The notes under the pieces: generated by a model
Database searches by the model: none
What the model saw: the letters and a program-made list of their open reading frames with translations, nothing else
Told to the model about the DNA's origin: nothing
Assembly: GCF_900115135.1 (NCBI RefSeq)
Contig: NZ_FOVK01000002.1
Span: 256,512 to 320,511 of the forward strand
Direction: 5' to 3'
DNA length: 64,000 bases
Source: Proteiniclasticum ruminis
GTDB taxonomy: Bacteria > Bacillota > Clostridia > Clostridiales > Clostridiaceae
Translations under genes and position numbers: made by a program
Shown here: in pieces, positions 35,888-44,405 of the stretch
How positions within the stretch are numbered: the stretch's first letter is position 1
How the letters are laid out: each line of letters opens with the position of its first letter

Positions 35888-36217
35888 TTATATAGTGCTG
35901 ATATAGTCTACTGTATGAAGCGTGATGTCGGTGGCAACATATGCCAAGAGAATCAAGGCAATCCCTACAAAAAGGATCTGAAGATTTTCAGTCCCAGTTC
36001 TTTTTTTCCGTTCCTTCCATGTGCCAAGGATCAGCAAAACGCCCTTCACAAGGAGATAGATACTGAAGATGATTTGAACCACCCGGAAAGAAACATAGGC
36101 GGAAGGAATGGTTCTTAGTCTTTCGTTGTTACCTAATGCCATGAGAGCAATGAAGAAAACCATGAGGAACACTTGGTATAGAGGGCTTCTTTCTTTCTTC
36201 TCAAATAAGTTTGCCAT
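35888..36217 (-). CDS. Small three-helix membrane protein, hypothetical
   Basis: A 109-residue protein with a short charged N-terminus (MANLFEKKERSP) and three hydrophobic segments, about residues 13-30, 45-65 and 82-100, separated by basic loops (TWKERKKRTGT). The start at 36217 has TGGAGGT just upstream on the minus strand; the longer start at 36271 lacks one. A plausible promoter lies at 36285-36313. It is transcribed away from the PucR cluster. No family is recognised. Confidence 0.6.
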   Translation of the reverse strand: MANLFEKKERSPLYQVFLMVFFIALMALGNNERLRTIPSAYVSFRVVQIIFSIYLLVKGVLLILGTWKERKKRTGTENLQILFVGIALILLAYVATDITLHTVDYISTI

Positions 36218-36284
36218 GATGCATACCTCCAAGATATTGAATTTGTATTTTACAAAACATAATAAAACCACTTACTTTTACTCT

Positions 36285-36313
36285 ATTATATATTGCAATA
36301 CTACTAAAGTCTA
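36285..36313 (-). promoter_or_regulatory. Promoter of the small membrane protein gene
   Basis: On the minus strand TAGACT, a 17-base spacer and a perfect TATAAT. Next to it, at about 36311-36340, the AT-rich inverted repeats TAGTTA/TAACTA and ATAAC/GTTAT could be operators in this divergent region. Confidence 0.5.
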
Positions 36314-36455
36314 GTTAATTCAAAATAACTATTGTTATATATCTTTATCTGTACCCTTCTTTTGGTTTCTATGGGAGAAAGAAGGAGAGAGGCCTTGTAA
36401 AAGGAGGCGGCCTTCCGCATAATGTACATAAGTGATAGAAAGGGGAGATAGATCG

Positions 36456-38087
36456 ATGGCACTGGTGACAATTGAAAACATACTTCAGCTGGAAGGGTTC
36501 CAGAATGCAAAGGTGGTGGCCGGAGCAGCGGGCATGCACCTCATGGTGAATAATGCCATGCTTATGGAGGTTCCAGATATCTTTCCCTATGTGGAAAAAA
36601 ACAATCTTCTCATTACTACCCTCTTTCCGGTCTATGAGGATGAGAAGGCCATGGAGGAGCTGATTCCAAGGCTCTCTGAGCTGGGAGTGTCCGGCATCTG
36701 CATCAAGCCGTTTCGGTACATCGGCGGTATTCCAGAACGGATGAAGGAGCAGGCGGATGCCCTTTCCTTCCCGGTGATCGAGCTTCCCAAAGAAGCGAAC
36801 CTTTCGGGTCTCGTCACAGAGATTCTGGAGATTTCTTTGAAAAAACATATGGATGTGCTGAACTTCAGAAATAATGTCCACGACCGCCTCATGGGGCTCT
36901 TTCTGGAAGGCCGGGAAATCCCGGAGCTTCTTCAGAGCCTTGCGGACATCTGTCAGAGTGAAGCGGTGCTTCTGGATGCCTCCTATAAGGTTCTTCACCG
37001 GTCAGGAGAAGCCTGCAACCCTTGTTATACCTTCACAGGAACACCAGAGAGAGGCGTCCTGAAAGTTCATCTGGGAGAAAAACTGCTCAGTGAAGAAGAC
37101 TATATTCTTCACCCCATCCGGGCAGGCGCAAGGCTTTTTGGCTATCTTCTTCTTCTGAAAGAAAATGGCAAAAGCGACAGCCTTCAGGTGGCGGCAGAAG
37201 AAGCCTCTCTTCTCATCGCCTCCGTATATTTTAAAAACTATGCGGTGATGGAAAAGGAAAGAAGTTTCCAGGACTCCTTCATCAGAGACATTCTCCAAGG
37301 GAAGGTCACCTCGCCCATGGAGACCATCAATAAAGCCCGGTACTTCGGCTGGAACATGGAGTTTCCCCAGGTGATCCTGGTGCTGAAGATCTTTGATGGG
37401 GATGAAAAAAAGAAAAAGACCTACTATGAGGAGGTCATGGATGAGAAGATCATTGACGGGGTACTGGAAAGAGAGCTGAGACTCACAGGCAAGAAGTTCA
37501 AGTATGTGTATCTCGATGACTCCATCGTCATTTTCATCAACACCATCTTCCTGGAAAAGCGGGAGGAAGCACTTAAAAATGCCGCGGAGAAGCTGCTGCA
37601 GATGAAAAAGACCGAGATGCGTCTTGGCATCGGCATCTCTGAAGAAGCCCTCTCCATTTTAGAGCTTCCATCTTCGTACAGACAGGCGAAAATGACCCTG
37701 GAGATTGGCAGTCTTCTCAAAGAGAACTCCTTCACCTCTTCCTATCGGGACTATGAAATGTTCTCCCTTTTACGGGAGATGAAGGACAAAGTGCTTCTGG
37801 AAGCCTTTGTGGAAAAGAAGCTCGGGAGGCTTCTTCTCCATGAGAAAACCCACAGTGGAGATCTTCTGAAAACCCTTCAGGTGCTTCTGGAGGAGAACTT
37901 AAATGCCAAAAATGCCGCCAAGAGGCTCTTCATCCACTACAATACCATGCGCCACAGAATCGAGAAGCTGAAGGAGCTGGGGGTGGAGCTGGAGCAGGGC
38001 TTCTCCTTAGGAGAACTTGTCTTTGCCTATTATGCCTATATATGGCAGGAGGCGGAAAAGTCCAGAGAACTGAAAGAAGACCTATAA
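36456..38087 (+). CDS. PucR-family transcriptional regulator
   Basis: A 543-residue regulator with the PucR plan: an N-terminal purine-catabolism domain (PF07905; about residues 5-125), a variable sensory middle with a GGDEF-like CdaR segment (about 285-410), and a C-terminal PucR helix-turn-helix (PF13556) in LLKTLQVLLEENLNAKNAAKRLFIHYNTMRHRIEKL. PucR proteins usually activate catabolism of purines, ureides or related N compounds in response to an intermediate. AAAGGGGAG precedes ATG 36456. It has its own terminator, and the ring-opening hydrolase starts 153 bases later behind an inverted repeat, so it is the likely regulator of that cluster. Confidence 0.9.
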   Translation: MALVTIENILQLEGFQNAKVVAGAAGMHLMVNNAMLMEVPDIFPYVEKNNLLITTLFPVYEDEKAMEELIPRLSELGVSGICIKPFRYIGGIPERMKEQADALSFPVIELPKEANLSGLVTEILEISLKKHMDVLNFRNNVHDRLMGLFLEGREIPELLQSLADICQSEAVLLDASYKVLHRSGEACNPCYTFTGTPERGVLKVHLGEKLLSEEDYILHPIRAGARLFGYLLLLKENGKSDSLQVAAEEASLLIASVYFKNYAVMEKERSFQDSFIRDILQGKVTSPMETINKARYFGWNMEFPQVILVLKIFDGDEKKKKTYYEEVMDEKIIDGVLERELRLTGKKFKYVYLDDSIVIFINTIFLEKREEALKNAAEKLLQMKKTEMRLGIGISEEALSILELPSSYRQAKMTLEIGSLLKENSFTSSYRDYEMFSLLREMKDKVLLEAFVEKKLGRLLLHEKTHSGDLLKTLQVLLEENLNAKNAAKRLFIHYNTMRHRIEKLKELGVELEQGFSLGELVFAYYAYIWQEAEKSRELKEDL

Positions 38088-38106
38088 AACAGATAGTATC
38101 ATCATC

Positions 38107-38146
38107 GGGTTCATTGTCACTTGGTGACAGTGAACTCGTTTTCTTT
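38107..38146 (+). terminator. Terminator after the PucR gene
   Basis: GTTCA-TT-GTCAC pairs with GTGAC-A-GTGAAC around a three-base loop, followed by TCGTTTTCTTTT. Confidence 0.7.
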
Positions 38147-38153
38147 TGGCACT

Positions 38154-38207
38154 ATATCATGATGAAATCACATTTTCCTTCATGATATGATGAGGGCAAC
38201 AGATAAT
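38154..38207 (+). promoter_or_regulatory. Inverted-repeat operator and promoter of the ring-opening hydrolase operon
   Basis: ATATCATGA (38154-38162) and TCATGATAT (38180-38188) are a perfect 9-base inverted repeat; the arms extend imperfectly inward (TGAAA / TTTCC). The right arm overlaps the likely -35 (TTCATG, 38179-38184), 17 bases before GATAAT (38202-38207). The weak -35 covered by a repeat fits an activator such as PucR; which protein binds is inferred. Confidence 0.55.
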
Positions 38208-38240
38208 TTGTTAACAATCAACATTCTAGGAGGAAACAAC

Positions 38241-39347
38241 ATGGTAGATATCAACGTATTCAAACTTCCAGTGGCAGGACCTGATGATGTGTCCGTACTG
38301 AAGGAAAAAGTAGCAGCAGGAGAAATTGTCGCAAAGGACATCATTGCAGTTCTTGGAAAGACAGAAGGAAACGGCTGTGTCAATGACTTCACCAGAGGAT
38401 TCTGCACCATGGCGTACAGAAAAACCATCTCTGATCTTACAGGCTTATCCGAGCATGAAGTAGAGAAGAAGGTGGCATTTGTCATGTCCGGCGGAACCGA
38501 AGGAGTCATGTCTCCTCATGTGATGATCTTCACAAGAAAAGAACTGGAGGAGGAAACCTCATCTGAGGAAAAAGCACTGAATGTTACGGTGGGATTCACC
38601 AGAAACTTCCTGCCAGAAGAAATGGGTACCGTCACCATGGTTCAGGAAGTGAAGAGAGTGGTGCTGGAGCTCATGGAGCAGGCGAACATTGAAAGCAAGG
38701 ACGATGTGCATTTCGTGCAGATCAAGTGTCCGCTTTTAACTTCTGACAGAATCCTGGATGCAGAGAAGCGTGGAAAGAAAGTTGTGGTCACCGACACCTA
38801 CAAGTCCATGGGATACACAAGAGGCGCATCTGCTCTTGGTGTTGCCATTGCGCTAGGAGAAGTGGACGAGGCGAAGGTAACAGAAGAGACCATCCTAAAA
38901 GACTACAGCCTCTATTCCGGTGTGGCTTCCACCTCTGCAGGAGTGGAACTGTTAAACTGCGAGATCATTCTCATGGGAAATGCCAAGGGATCAAAGAGCA
39001 AGTACAGAATCGGACACAGCGTCATGCAGGATGCCATTGATCTGGAAAGCATCATCGAAGCCATGAACAGTGCAGGTCTTTCTGTGGACAAGCTGCCTAC
39101 AGAAGAAGACAAGAAGAGAATCGTCAATGTGCTGGCGAAGGCAGAAGCTTCACCAGACGGCTATGTGAGAGGCAGAAGAAACACCATGCTCACAGACTCT
39201 GACATCAACCATACAAGACACGCAAGAGCTGTGGTCAACGGACTCATTGCAGGACTTGTGGGAGACCCTATGGTCTATGTGTCCGGTGGTGCAGAGCACC
39301 AGGGACCAGCAGGCGGCGGTCCTGTGGCTGTTATCATCGAAAAATAA
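38241..39347 (+). CDS. Ring-opening amidohydrolase, cyanuric acid amidohydrolase (AtzD) type
   Basis: A 368-residue member of the cyanuric acid hydrolase/barbiturase family, an unusual three-fold-repeated fold that hydrolyses an amide in a cyclic triketo ring. All three Lys-Ser pairs can be placed: Lys40 in [14 protein letters not shown] with Ser83 in [13 protein letters not shown]; Lys162 in QIKCPLLT with Ser232 in [10 protein letters not shown]; Lys300 in [13 protein letters not shown] with Ser348 in [17 protein letters not shown]. The wording around each pair is close to Pseudomonas AtzD as I know it, favouring cyanuric acid over barbituric acid. ATG 38241 has AGGAGG at 38229-38234. It is the first gene of a catabolic operon ending with carbamate kinase. 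Confidence 0.9.
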   Translation: MVDINVFKLPVAGPDDVSVLKEKVAAGEIVAKDIIAVLGKTEGNGCVNDFTRGFCTMAYRKTISDLTGLSEHEVEKKVAFVMSGGTEGVMSPHVMIFTRKELEEETSSEEKALNVTVGFTRNFLPEEMGTVTMVQEVKRVVLELMEQANIESKDDVHFVQIKCPLLTSDRILDAEKRGKKVVVTDTYKSMGYTRGASALGVAIALGEVDEAKVTEETILKDYSLYSGVASTSAGVELLNCEIILMGNAKGSKSKYRIGHSVMQDAIDLESIIEAMNSAGLSVDKLPTEEDKKRIVNVLAKAEASPDGYVRGRRNTMLTDSDINHTRHARAVVNGLIAGLVGDPMVYVSGGAEHQGPAGGGPVAVIIEK

Positions 39348-39378
39348 ACGTCGAGGGATGACGTAAAGGAGACAGAAA

Positions 39379-40635
39379 ATGGATTTACTAATTAATCTTG
39401 TGCCTCTTATCATAGTTGTTGCGCTTCTTTTCATGAAGAAGCATATGCTGGTGGCAGGCCTCTTCGGAGGACTGGCTGCCATTCTCATCGGGGGGATGAA
39501 CCTGTCTGATGTTTCAGGCATGTTTGTGGGAGGCATCTCCAACATGCTGGGCATCACGGTGCCGATCCTTTATGCGGCTTCTGCTGCCATGGTTTCCCAG
39601 GCAGGAAGCATCGAAGCTCTGGTTGCTCTTTTCAGCAAGAGCCTCAAAGGTAAGATCGCAGTTCTTGCAGGGTTCATTGTCCTCATCCAGGGATTTGCCA
39701 CCTATATGGCAGGCATGGGCGCAGGAAACACCATGGTCACAGCGCCACTTGTGGCGGCTGCTGTAGGTGCGGTGCCTGAAGTCATCGCAGCCATGGCCAT
39801 CATTTCTGCGGTAGGCTTCACCACATCCCCAGCTTCCACAGAAACCATTCTGGCTGCAGAAAGCGCAGGGGTGGATGTGGCCGTTCATGCAGGAAACATG
39901 ATGCCCTTCACCGTGGTCTTCTACCTTCTGGCCTTTGGGCTGGCAGTTTATGGCGTGAAGAAGAGAGGCGCTCTCTTTGCTGGAAAAGACACGAAAAAAG
40001 AAGAAGATCTTCAGGATGCGACCACAGGTCAGCTTCTGAAAAGAGCATTCCCAGCCATCGCATTGCTTCTTATGGTGGTAGGCGGAGCCAAGATCAACGG
40101 ACTTATCGGTTTTTCCCTCTTCAATCCAGCCACCACAGTGATTCTTACAGCGGTGCTGACGGTTCTTCTTACCAAGATGAACTCTGATGAAACATCAGAA
40201 GCGCTCATTGACGGATCCAGATTCATTCTGACCACCATGTTCTCTGTGGGTATTTTCTTATCCTTCATCAACATGATTGCAGCCCTGGGCACCTTTGAAC
40301 AGATTGCGGGCATCGCAAGAAATGCGCCGGAGTCCATCATTCTCCCCGTGGCCATGATCATCGCGTTCCTCATCGCCATTCCTTCTGGTGCATTCACTGC
40401 TGGAGTGCTGACCCTTATTCTGCCAACCCTGTCTGCTTTGGGCCTTCCATCGGAAGCCATGGGCTTTGTGGCCATTGCCACAGGTCTAGGTACCCAGATC
40501 AGCCCCGTGCAGATCAATGTGGCAGCTTTAGCGAAGGGCTTTGATTCAGACATCATGGGAGTCATCCGAATGAACTTCAAGTATGTCATTGGCGCGATGG
40601 TGCTTCTCACTGCCATGGCCGTGATTTTTGTATAA
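39379..40635 (+). CDS. Multi-pass permease of ion-transporter type, unassigned substrate
   Basis: A 418-residue membrane protein with about eleven hydrophobic segments and an inverted-repeat look. Two related stretches, GFATYMAGMGAGNTMVTAPLVAAA in the first half and IAIPSGAFTAGVLTLILPTL in the second, resemble the re-entrant loops of ion-transporter superfamily carriers (DcuC, GntP, NhaC, CitM types). I cannot place it in one family. AAAGGAG lies before ATG 39379, 31 bases after the hydrolase, so it belongs to the same operon. It probably imports the cyclic substrate or exports or exchanges a product such as an organic anion; this is inference. Confidence 0.8.
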   Translation: MDLLINLVPLIIVVALLFMKKHMLVAGLFGGLAAILIGGMNLSDVSGMFVGGISNMLGITVPILYAASAAMVSQAGSIEALVALFSKSLKGKIAVLAGFIVLIQGFATYMAGMGAGNTMVTAPLVAAAVGAVPEVIAAMAIISAVGFTTSPASTETILAAESAGVDVAVHAGNMMPFTVVFYLLAFGLAVYGVKKRGALFAGKDTKKEEDLQDATTGQLLKRAFPAIALLLMVVGGAKINGLIGFSLFNPATTVILTAVLTVLLTKMNSDETSEALIDGSRFILTTMFSVGIFLSFINMIAALGTFEQIAGIARNAPESIILPVAMIIAFLIAIPSGAFTAGVLTLILPTLSALGLPSEAMGFVAIATGLGTQISPVQINVAALAKGFDSDIMGVIRMNFKYVIGAMVLLTAMAVIFV

Positions 40636-40688
40636 CAGACAGCAAGACGTAATAACTGAGTAAACAGGTAAAGGAGCAGGTAAAAGAT

Positions 40689-41993
40689 ATGACGGAAAAG
40701 AAAGTAAACCCGGATATTTTATATGGGATGGAGGACAGACCGGAGCTGAAGAAAGCGGTGCCTCTGGCTTTCCAGCATATCTTTGCCATGTTCGCCGCGA
40801 ACATCACGGTGCCGCTCATGGTGTCTGCACTCCTTGATCTTCCCCCTGCGGACAAGACTTTTCTCATCCAGTGCGCCTTATTTATGGCCGGGGTGGGAAC
40901 GCTCATTCAGATCCGTAAAGGGAAAAAGATCGGATCGGGGCTTCCCATTGTCATGGGCACCAGCAATGCGTTCATTGCCACGGTGATGTCCATTGCCGGC
41001 ACCTACGGCATCGGTGCGGTCTTTGCCTCCAGTTTTGTCGGCGGTCTTTTTGAGATGGTTCTTGGAAAGAGCCTGCCGAAGCTGAAAAAAGTGTTTACCC
41101 CATTGGTATCCGGTGTGGTGGTGGTCACCCTGGGGGTGACCCTCATCCCGGTGGCTGTGAAGCAGGCAGCTGGAGGAACGGGGAATCTGGGAGATCCTAC
41201 GGCGCTTCTACTGGCGTCGGTGGTGCTTCTCACCATCGTCTTCTGCCACCGCTCCAAAAACAGGTTTGTGAAGTCTGCTTCCATCCTTCTGGGGATTCTC
41301 ACAGGATTTGTACTCTCCCTTTTCCTGGGGATCCTGGATGGAGGAGCCATCAAGGAAGCATCCTTTGTGGCCGTGCCTCTTCCGATGCAGTACCAGTGGC
41401 GATTTTACCCTGCAGCCATCATCGGTATGCTCTTTATGTATGTAGCCACCACCATTGAAACCCTGGGAGACATTTCTGCCATCACCATCGCTGGAGAGGA
41501 CAGAGAGCCCACGGAAGAGGAAAAGACCGGAGGTGTCCTGGCGGACGGACTTTCCAGTGCCTTGGCGGCCCTCATGAACGGCTTTCCGAACACTTCTTAT
41601 ACTCAGAACATCGGGGTGGTGAATCTCACAGGAGTATTCAGCCGCCATGTGGTAAGAATTGGCGCTTATATGCTGCTTCTTCTGGCGTTTTTCCCCAAGT
41701 TTTCGGCGGTGCTTTCTATGATTCCAGTGCCGGTCCTTGGCGGAGCGTCCATTGCCATGTTTTCCATGGTGGCGGTGTCCGGGTTCTCTCTACTTGGAAA
41801 GATCCCTTTCACCAGCAGAAACTCCCTCATCATCGCCCTGTCTCTTGGCCTTGGGATCGGGCTCAGCCTGGTGCCGGAAGCGCTTGGCAATCTTCACCAG
41901 GACATTCAGCTCATCTTAACCTCTGGCGTGGTGCCTTCCGCGGTCACCGCCATCGGGCTGGATCTCTTTCTTCCGGTGGAGGAGGAAAAGTGA
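40689..41993 (+). CDS. NCS2-family nucleobase permease
   Basis: A 434-residue permease of the nucleobase-ascorbate (NCS2) family, H+ symporters of uracil, xanthine, urate and similar rings. The conserved QH of the first membrane segment (LAFQHIFAMFAANITVPL), the glutamate region TTIETLGDISAI and the family signature in TQNIGVVNLTG (Q-N-x-G-x4-T-G) are present. It is the second permease of the operon; a ring such as cyanurate, barbiturate or a purine would suit both its family and the hydrolase upstream. It overlaps the DUF2877 gene by four bases (GTGA). Confidence 0.92.
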   Translation: MTEKKVNPDILYGMEDRPELKKAVPLAFQHIFAMFAANITVPLMVSALLDLPPADKTFLIQCALFMAGVGTLIQIRKGKKIGSGLPIVMGTSNAFIATVMSIAGTYGIGAVFASSFVGGLFEMVLGKSLPKLKKVFTPLVSGVVVVTLGVTLIPVAVKQAAGGTGNLGDPTALLLASVVLLTIVFCHRSKNRFVKSASILLGILTGFVLSLFLGILDGGAIKEASFVAVPLPMQYQWRFYPAAIIGMLFMYVATTIETLGDISAITIAGEDREPTEEEKTGGVLADGLSSALAALMNGFPNTSYTQNIGVVNLTGVFSRHVVRIGAYMLLLLAFFPKFSAVLSMIPVPVLGGASIAMFSMVAVSGFSLLGKIPFTSRNSLIIALSLGLGIGLSLVPEALGNLHQDIQLILTSGVVPSAVTAIGLDLFLPVEEEK

Positions 41994-42877
41994 GGACTTT
42001 AAAAGGTCTCCGGGCGGAGGAGCTTCTTTACCGAAGGCTTCAGCCTTGCTGTCCTTTCAAGGGGAAAATCCATAGCATCTTTTCCAGCACCATGAATCTC
42101 ATGGAAGAGGGCGGCAGACTCTGGACCCTTTCCATTGAGCGGGAGATGTATCTGCCGGGTACTCTGGAGATTTCAGGAAAAATCAATTTTGAGGAATATC
42201 AGCATCTTTTGGGAAAGCCTGTGCATTTGGCTTCGGGCATGCTGGTCTTAGGACACAGCCTTCAGGTGGATCTTTCAGAGATTCTCATGAGAAAGCCTGA
42301 AGAAAGAGGATCTCTAGCCAAAGGCGCAGGGAATCCCAAAGACAATTTAGAAAAGACCCTGGAAGAGCTTCGGATACATGGAAAGCGGGGAGGATGCCTC
42401 TCCTTTTTTCTTCCCGGACCTCAAGAAGGGTATCTGGAAAAAGCCTTTCAGGATAGAATCTCAGCGGTGAAAACCACTGGAGATTTCAGACAGATTCTTG
42501 GTCTTGGCCTCGGCCTGACCCCCTCGGGGGATGATTTTGCCCTGGGATTTATGGCCATGGCGTCTTACCTTCCGGGAAGCCTTGTGCGAGACACCGCACA
42601 AAAACTTAGGACCCTTTTGGAACATGGGACTGTCAGCACCACGGAGGTGAGCCTCCAGATGCTGCACTTTGGCAAAGAAGACAGGTTTCCTGGAGCCCTC
42701 ACAAACTTCTGTGAGGAAATCCTCTATGGCAGTGATGCGGAAAAGAGGAAAAGTGCTATGGAGAAATTACTGAATATTGGGTCTATTTCGGGGACGGATA
42801 TGGCCTCTGGTGCACTTTTTGCACTGCAACTACATCTAGAACAACAATGTGGAGGAAATGATGATAAAAAAAGCTGA
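41990..42877 (+). CDS. allH: DUF2877 protein, AllH-like carbamoyltransferase subunit
   Basis: A 295-residue DUF2877 protein. The family motif LGLGLGLTPSGDDFALGFMA lies near residues 165-184. In E. coli the homologue YlbF was renamed AllH, one of three subunits of the oxamate carbamoyltransferase AllFGH, which phosphorolyses oxalurate to oxamate and carbamoyl phosphate. The start is GTG at 41990 with GGAGGAGG just before it, coupled to the permease by a GTGA overlap; the end overlaps the FdrA gene by 17 bases. All three subunit types occur in order here. Their acceptor or donor may be a cyanurate-derived ureide rather than oxalurate. Confidence 0.87.
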   Translation: MRTLKGLRAEELLYRRLQPCCPFKGKIHSIFSSTMNLMEEGGRLWTLSIEREMYLPGTLEISGKINFEEYQHLLGKPVHLASGMLVLGHSLQVDLSEILMRKPEERGSLAKGAGNPKDNLEKTLEELRIHGKRGGCLSFFLPGPQEGYLEKAFQDRISAVKTTGDFRQILGLGLGLTPSGDDFALGFMAMASYLPGSLVRDTAQKLRTLLEHGTVSTTEVSLQMLHFGKEDRFPGALTNFCEEILYGSDAEKRKSAMEKLLNIGSISGTDMASGALFALQLHLEQQCGGNDDKKS

Positions 42878-44402
42878 ACTGAGAAAGAATATGTATTTTG
42901 ACTCTGTGACCCTCATGTCGCTCACCGGTAAGATCCGGGAAATGGACGGCGTCATAGATGCGGTGGTCTCCATGGCCACAGACATGAATAAGGACCTTCT
43001 GAAGAGCGTTGGGCTTTTCACCGAGGAAATGGAAGGTGCAGGTCCATCGGATCTTCTTCTGGCTGTTTCATCTGAGAAGGAAGAAGTGGTGGAAGAAGCC
43101 TACAAGATGATCCATGAGCTTCTGTCCCCAAAGAAAAAAGTCCAGGGAAAAGGGGCGGAAGTGATTCCGGAGTCCGTGGAAGAAGCGGTGGATCTCCTGC
43201 CTGAAGCCAATGTGGCGGTGCTTTCAGTACCAGGAGCCTATGCGGCAAGAGAAGCAAGAAAAGCTTTGGAGAATGGACTTCATGTCATGATCTTCAGTGA
43301 CAACATGTCTCTGGAAGAAGAGCGTGAGCTGAAGGAAATGGGCAGAGACAAGGGACTTCTTGTCATGGGACCGGACTGCGGCACTTCTTTTATCAGCGGT
43401 ACAGGCCTTTGCTTTGCCAATGATGTAAGACGCGGCGGCATCGGTATCGTCGGCGCTTCTGGTACAGGTCTTCAGGAAGTGATGGTTCAGATCCATCATC
43501 TGGGCGAAGGCGTTTCCCATGGCATTGGTACCGGTGGACGGGACCTTCATGAGAAGATCGGCGGCATCATGATGCTTCAGGGCATTGAAGCGCTGAATAA
43601 CGATCCGGACACAAAAGTGCTTCTTCTGGTGTCTAAGCCACCAGCCAAGTCCATTGCGGACAAGATCTTTGAAACCATCAGCAAGATTGAGAAACCAGTG
43701 GTAGTGTGCTTCCTGGATGGAGAGCCTGTGGAAGGTCTTCCAGAGCATGTGCATTTTGCCAAAGGACTTTATGAAGGAGCAGAAGTTGCAGTATCTTTAC
43801 TCCAGCCCGAGAAGGAGAAGAAAGAGCTTCTTTCCGGATTTGATCCAAAGAAGTACAGCGATCTTCTTTCAGAAAAGCAGACAGATCTTCGAGGACTTTA
43901 CTGTGGCGGTACCCTCTGCGCAGAAGGCCTCAGCATCCTAAGAGAAGCACTGGGGCCTGTGAAGAGCAATGTGGCCAAGAAGAGTGAAGAGAAGCTCACC
44001 GATGGCGTAAAGACCAAAGGACATGTGCTTCTGGATCTAGGTGAGGATGAGTACACCAATGGAAAGCCCCATCCCATGATTGAGCCTTCCTTACGAAATG
44101 AGCACATCCTAAGAGAAGCGGCGAAGGAAGAGACCGGCGTGATATTACTTGATTTCGAACTGGGCTATGGATCCCATGACGAAGCGGTGGAAGTAACGTT
44201 AAAGGCCATTGAAAAGGCTAAAATTCTGGCAGAGAAAGACGACAGACATCTGGTGTTTGTGGCTTATGTGCTGGGTACAGATCTGGACAAGCAGGACTAT
44301 CATCTTCAGAAGAGACTTCTGAGAGAGCATGGCATCCTGGTCTTTGACAGCAACAAAGAAGCAGCCCTGGCGGCAGCAATGATCATGAAGAAGGCGGTAT
44401 AA
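42861..44402 (+). CDS. allF: FdrA family protein, AllF-like carbamoyltransferase subunit
   Basis: A 513-residue FdrA protein. The architecture resembles succinyl-CoA synthetase alpha: a CoA-binding-like Rossmann region (about residues 110-190, with VLSVPGAYAAREARKAL and MGPDCGTSFISGTGL) and a ligase-like domain with IGIVGASGTGLQEVMVQIHHLGEGVS in pieces. FdrA is AllF of the E. coli AllFGH complex. ATG 42861 has GGAGG at 42851-42855; ATG 42858 is also possible. The C-terminal VDS..EAALAAA end and full length indicate an intact gene. It is translationally coupled on both sides. Carbamoyl transfer is inferred from the family. Confidence 0.9.
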   Translation: MIKKAELRKNMYFDSVTLMSLTGKIREMDGVIDAVVSMATDMNKDLLKSVGLFTEEMEGAGPSDLLLAVSSEKEEVVEEAYKMIHELLSPKKKVQGKGAEVIPESVEEAVDLLPEANVAVLSVPGAYAAREARKALENGLHVMIFSDNMSLEEERELKEMGRDKGLLVMGPDCGTSFISGTGLCFANDVRRGGIGIVGASGTGLQEVMVQIHHLGEGVSHGIGTGGRDLHEKIGGIMMLQGIEALNNDPDTKVLLLVSKPPAKSIADKIFETISKIEKPVVVCFLDGEPVEGLPEHVHFAKGLYEGAEVAVSLLQPEKEKKELLSGFDPKKYSDLLSEKQTDLRGLYCGGTLCAEGLSILREALGPVKSNVAKKSEEKLTDGVKTKGHVLLDLGEDEYTNGKPHPMIEPSLRNEHILREAAKEETGVILLDFELGYGSHDEAVEVTLKAIEKAKILAEKDDRHLVFVAYVLGTDLDKQDYHLQKRLLREHGILVFDSNKEAALAAAMIMKKAV

Positions 44403-44405
44403 AGA

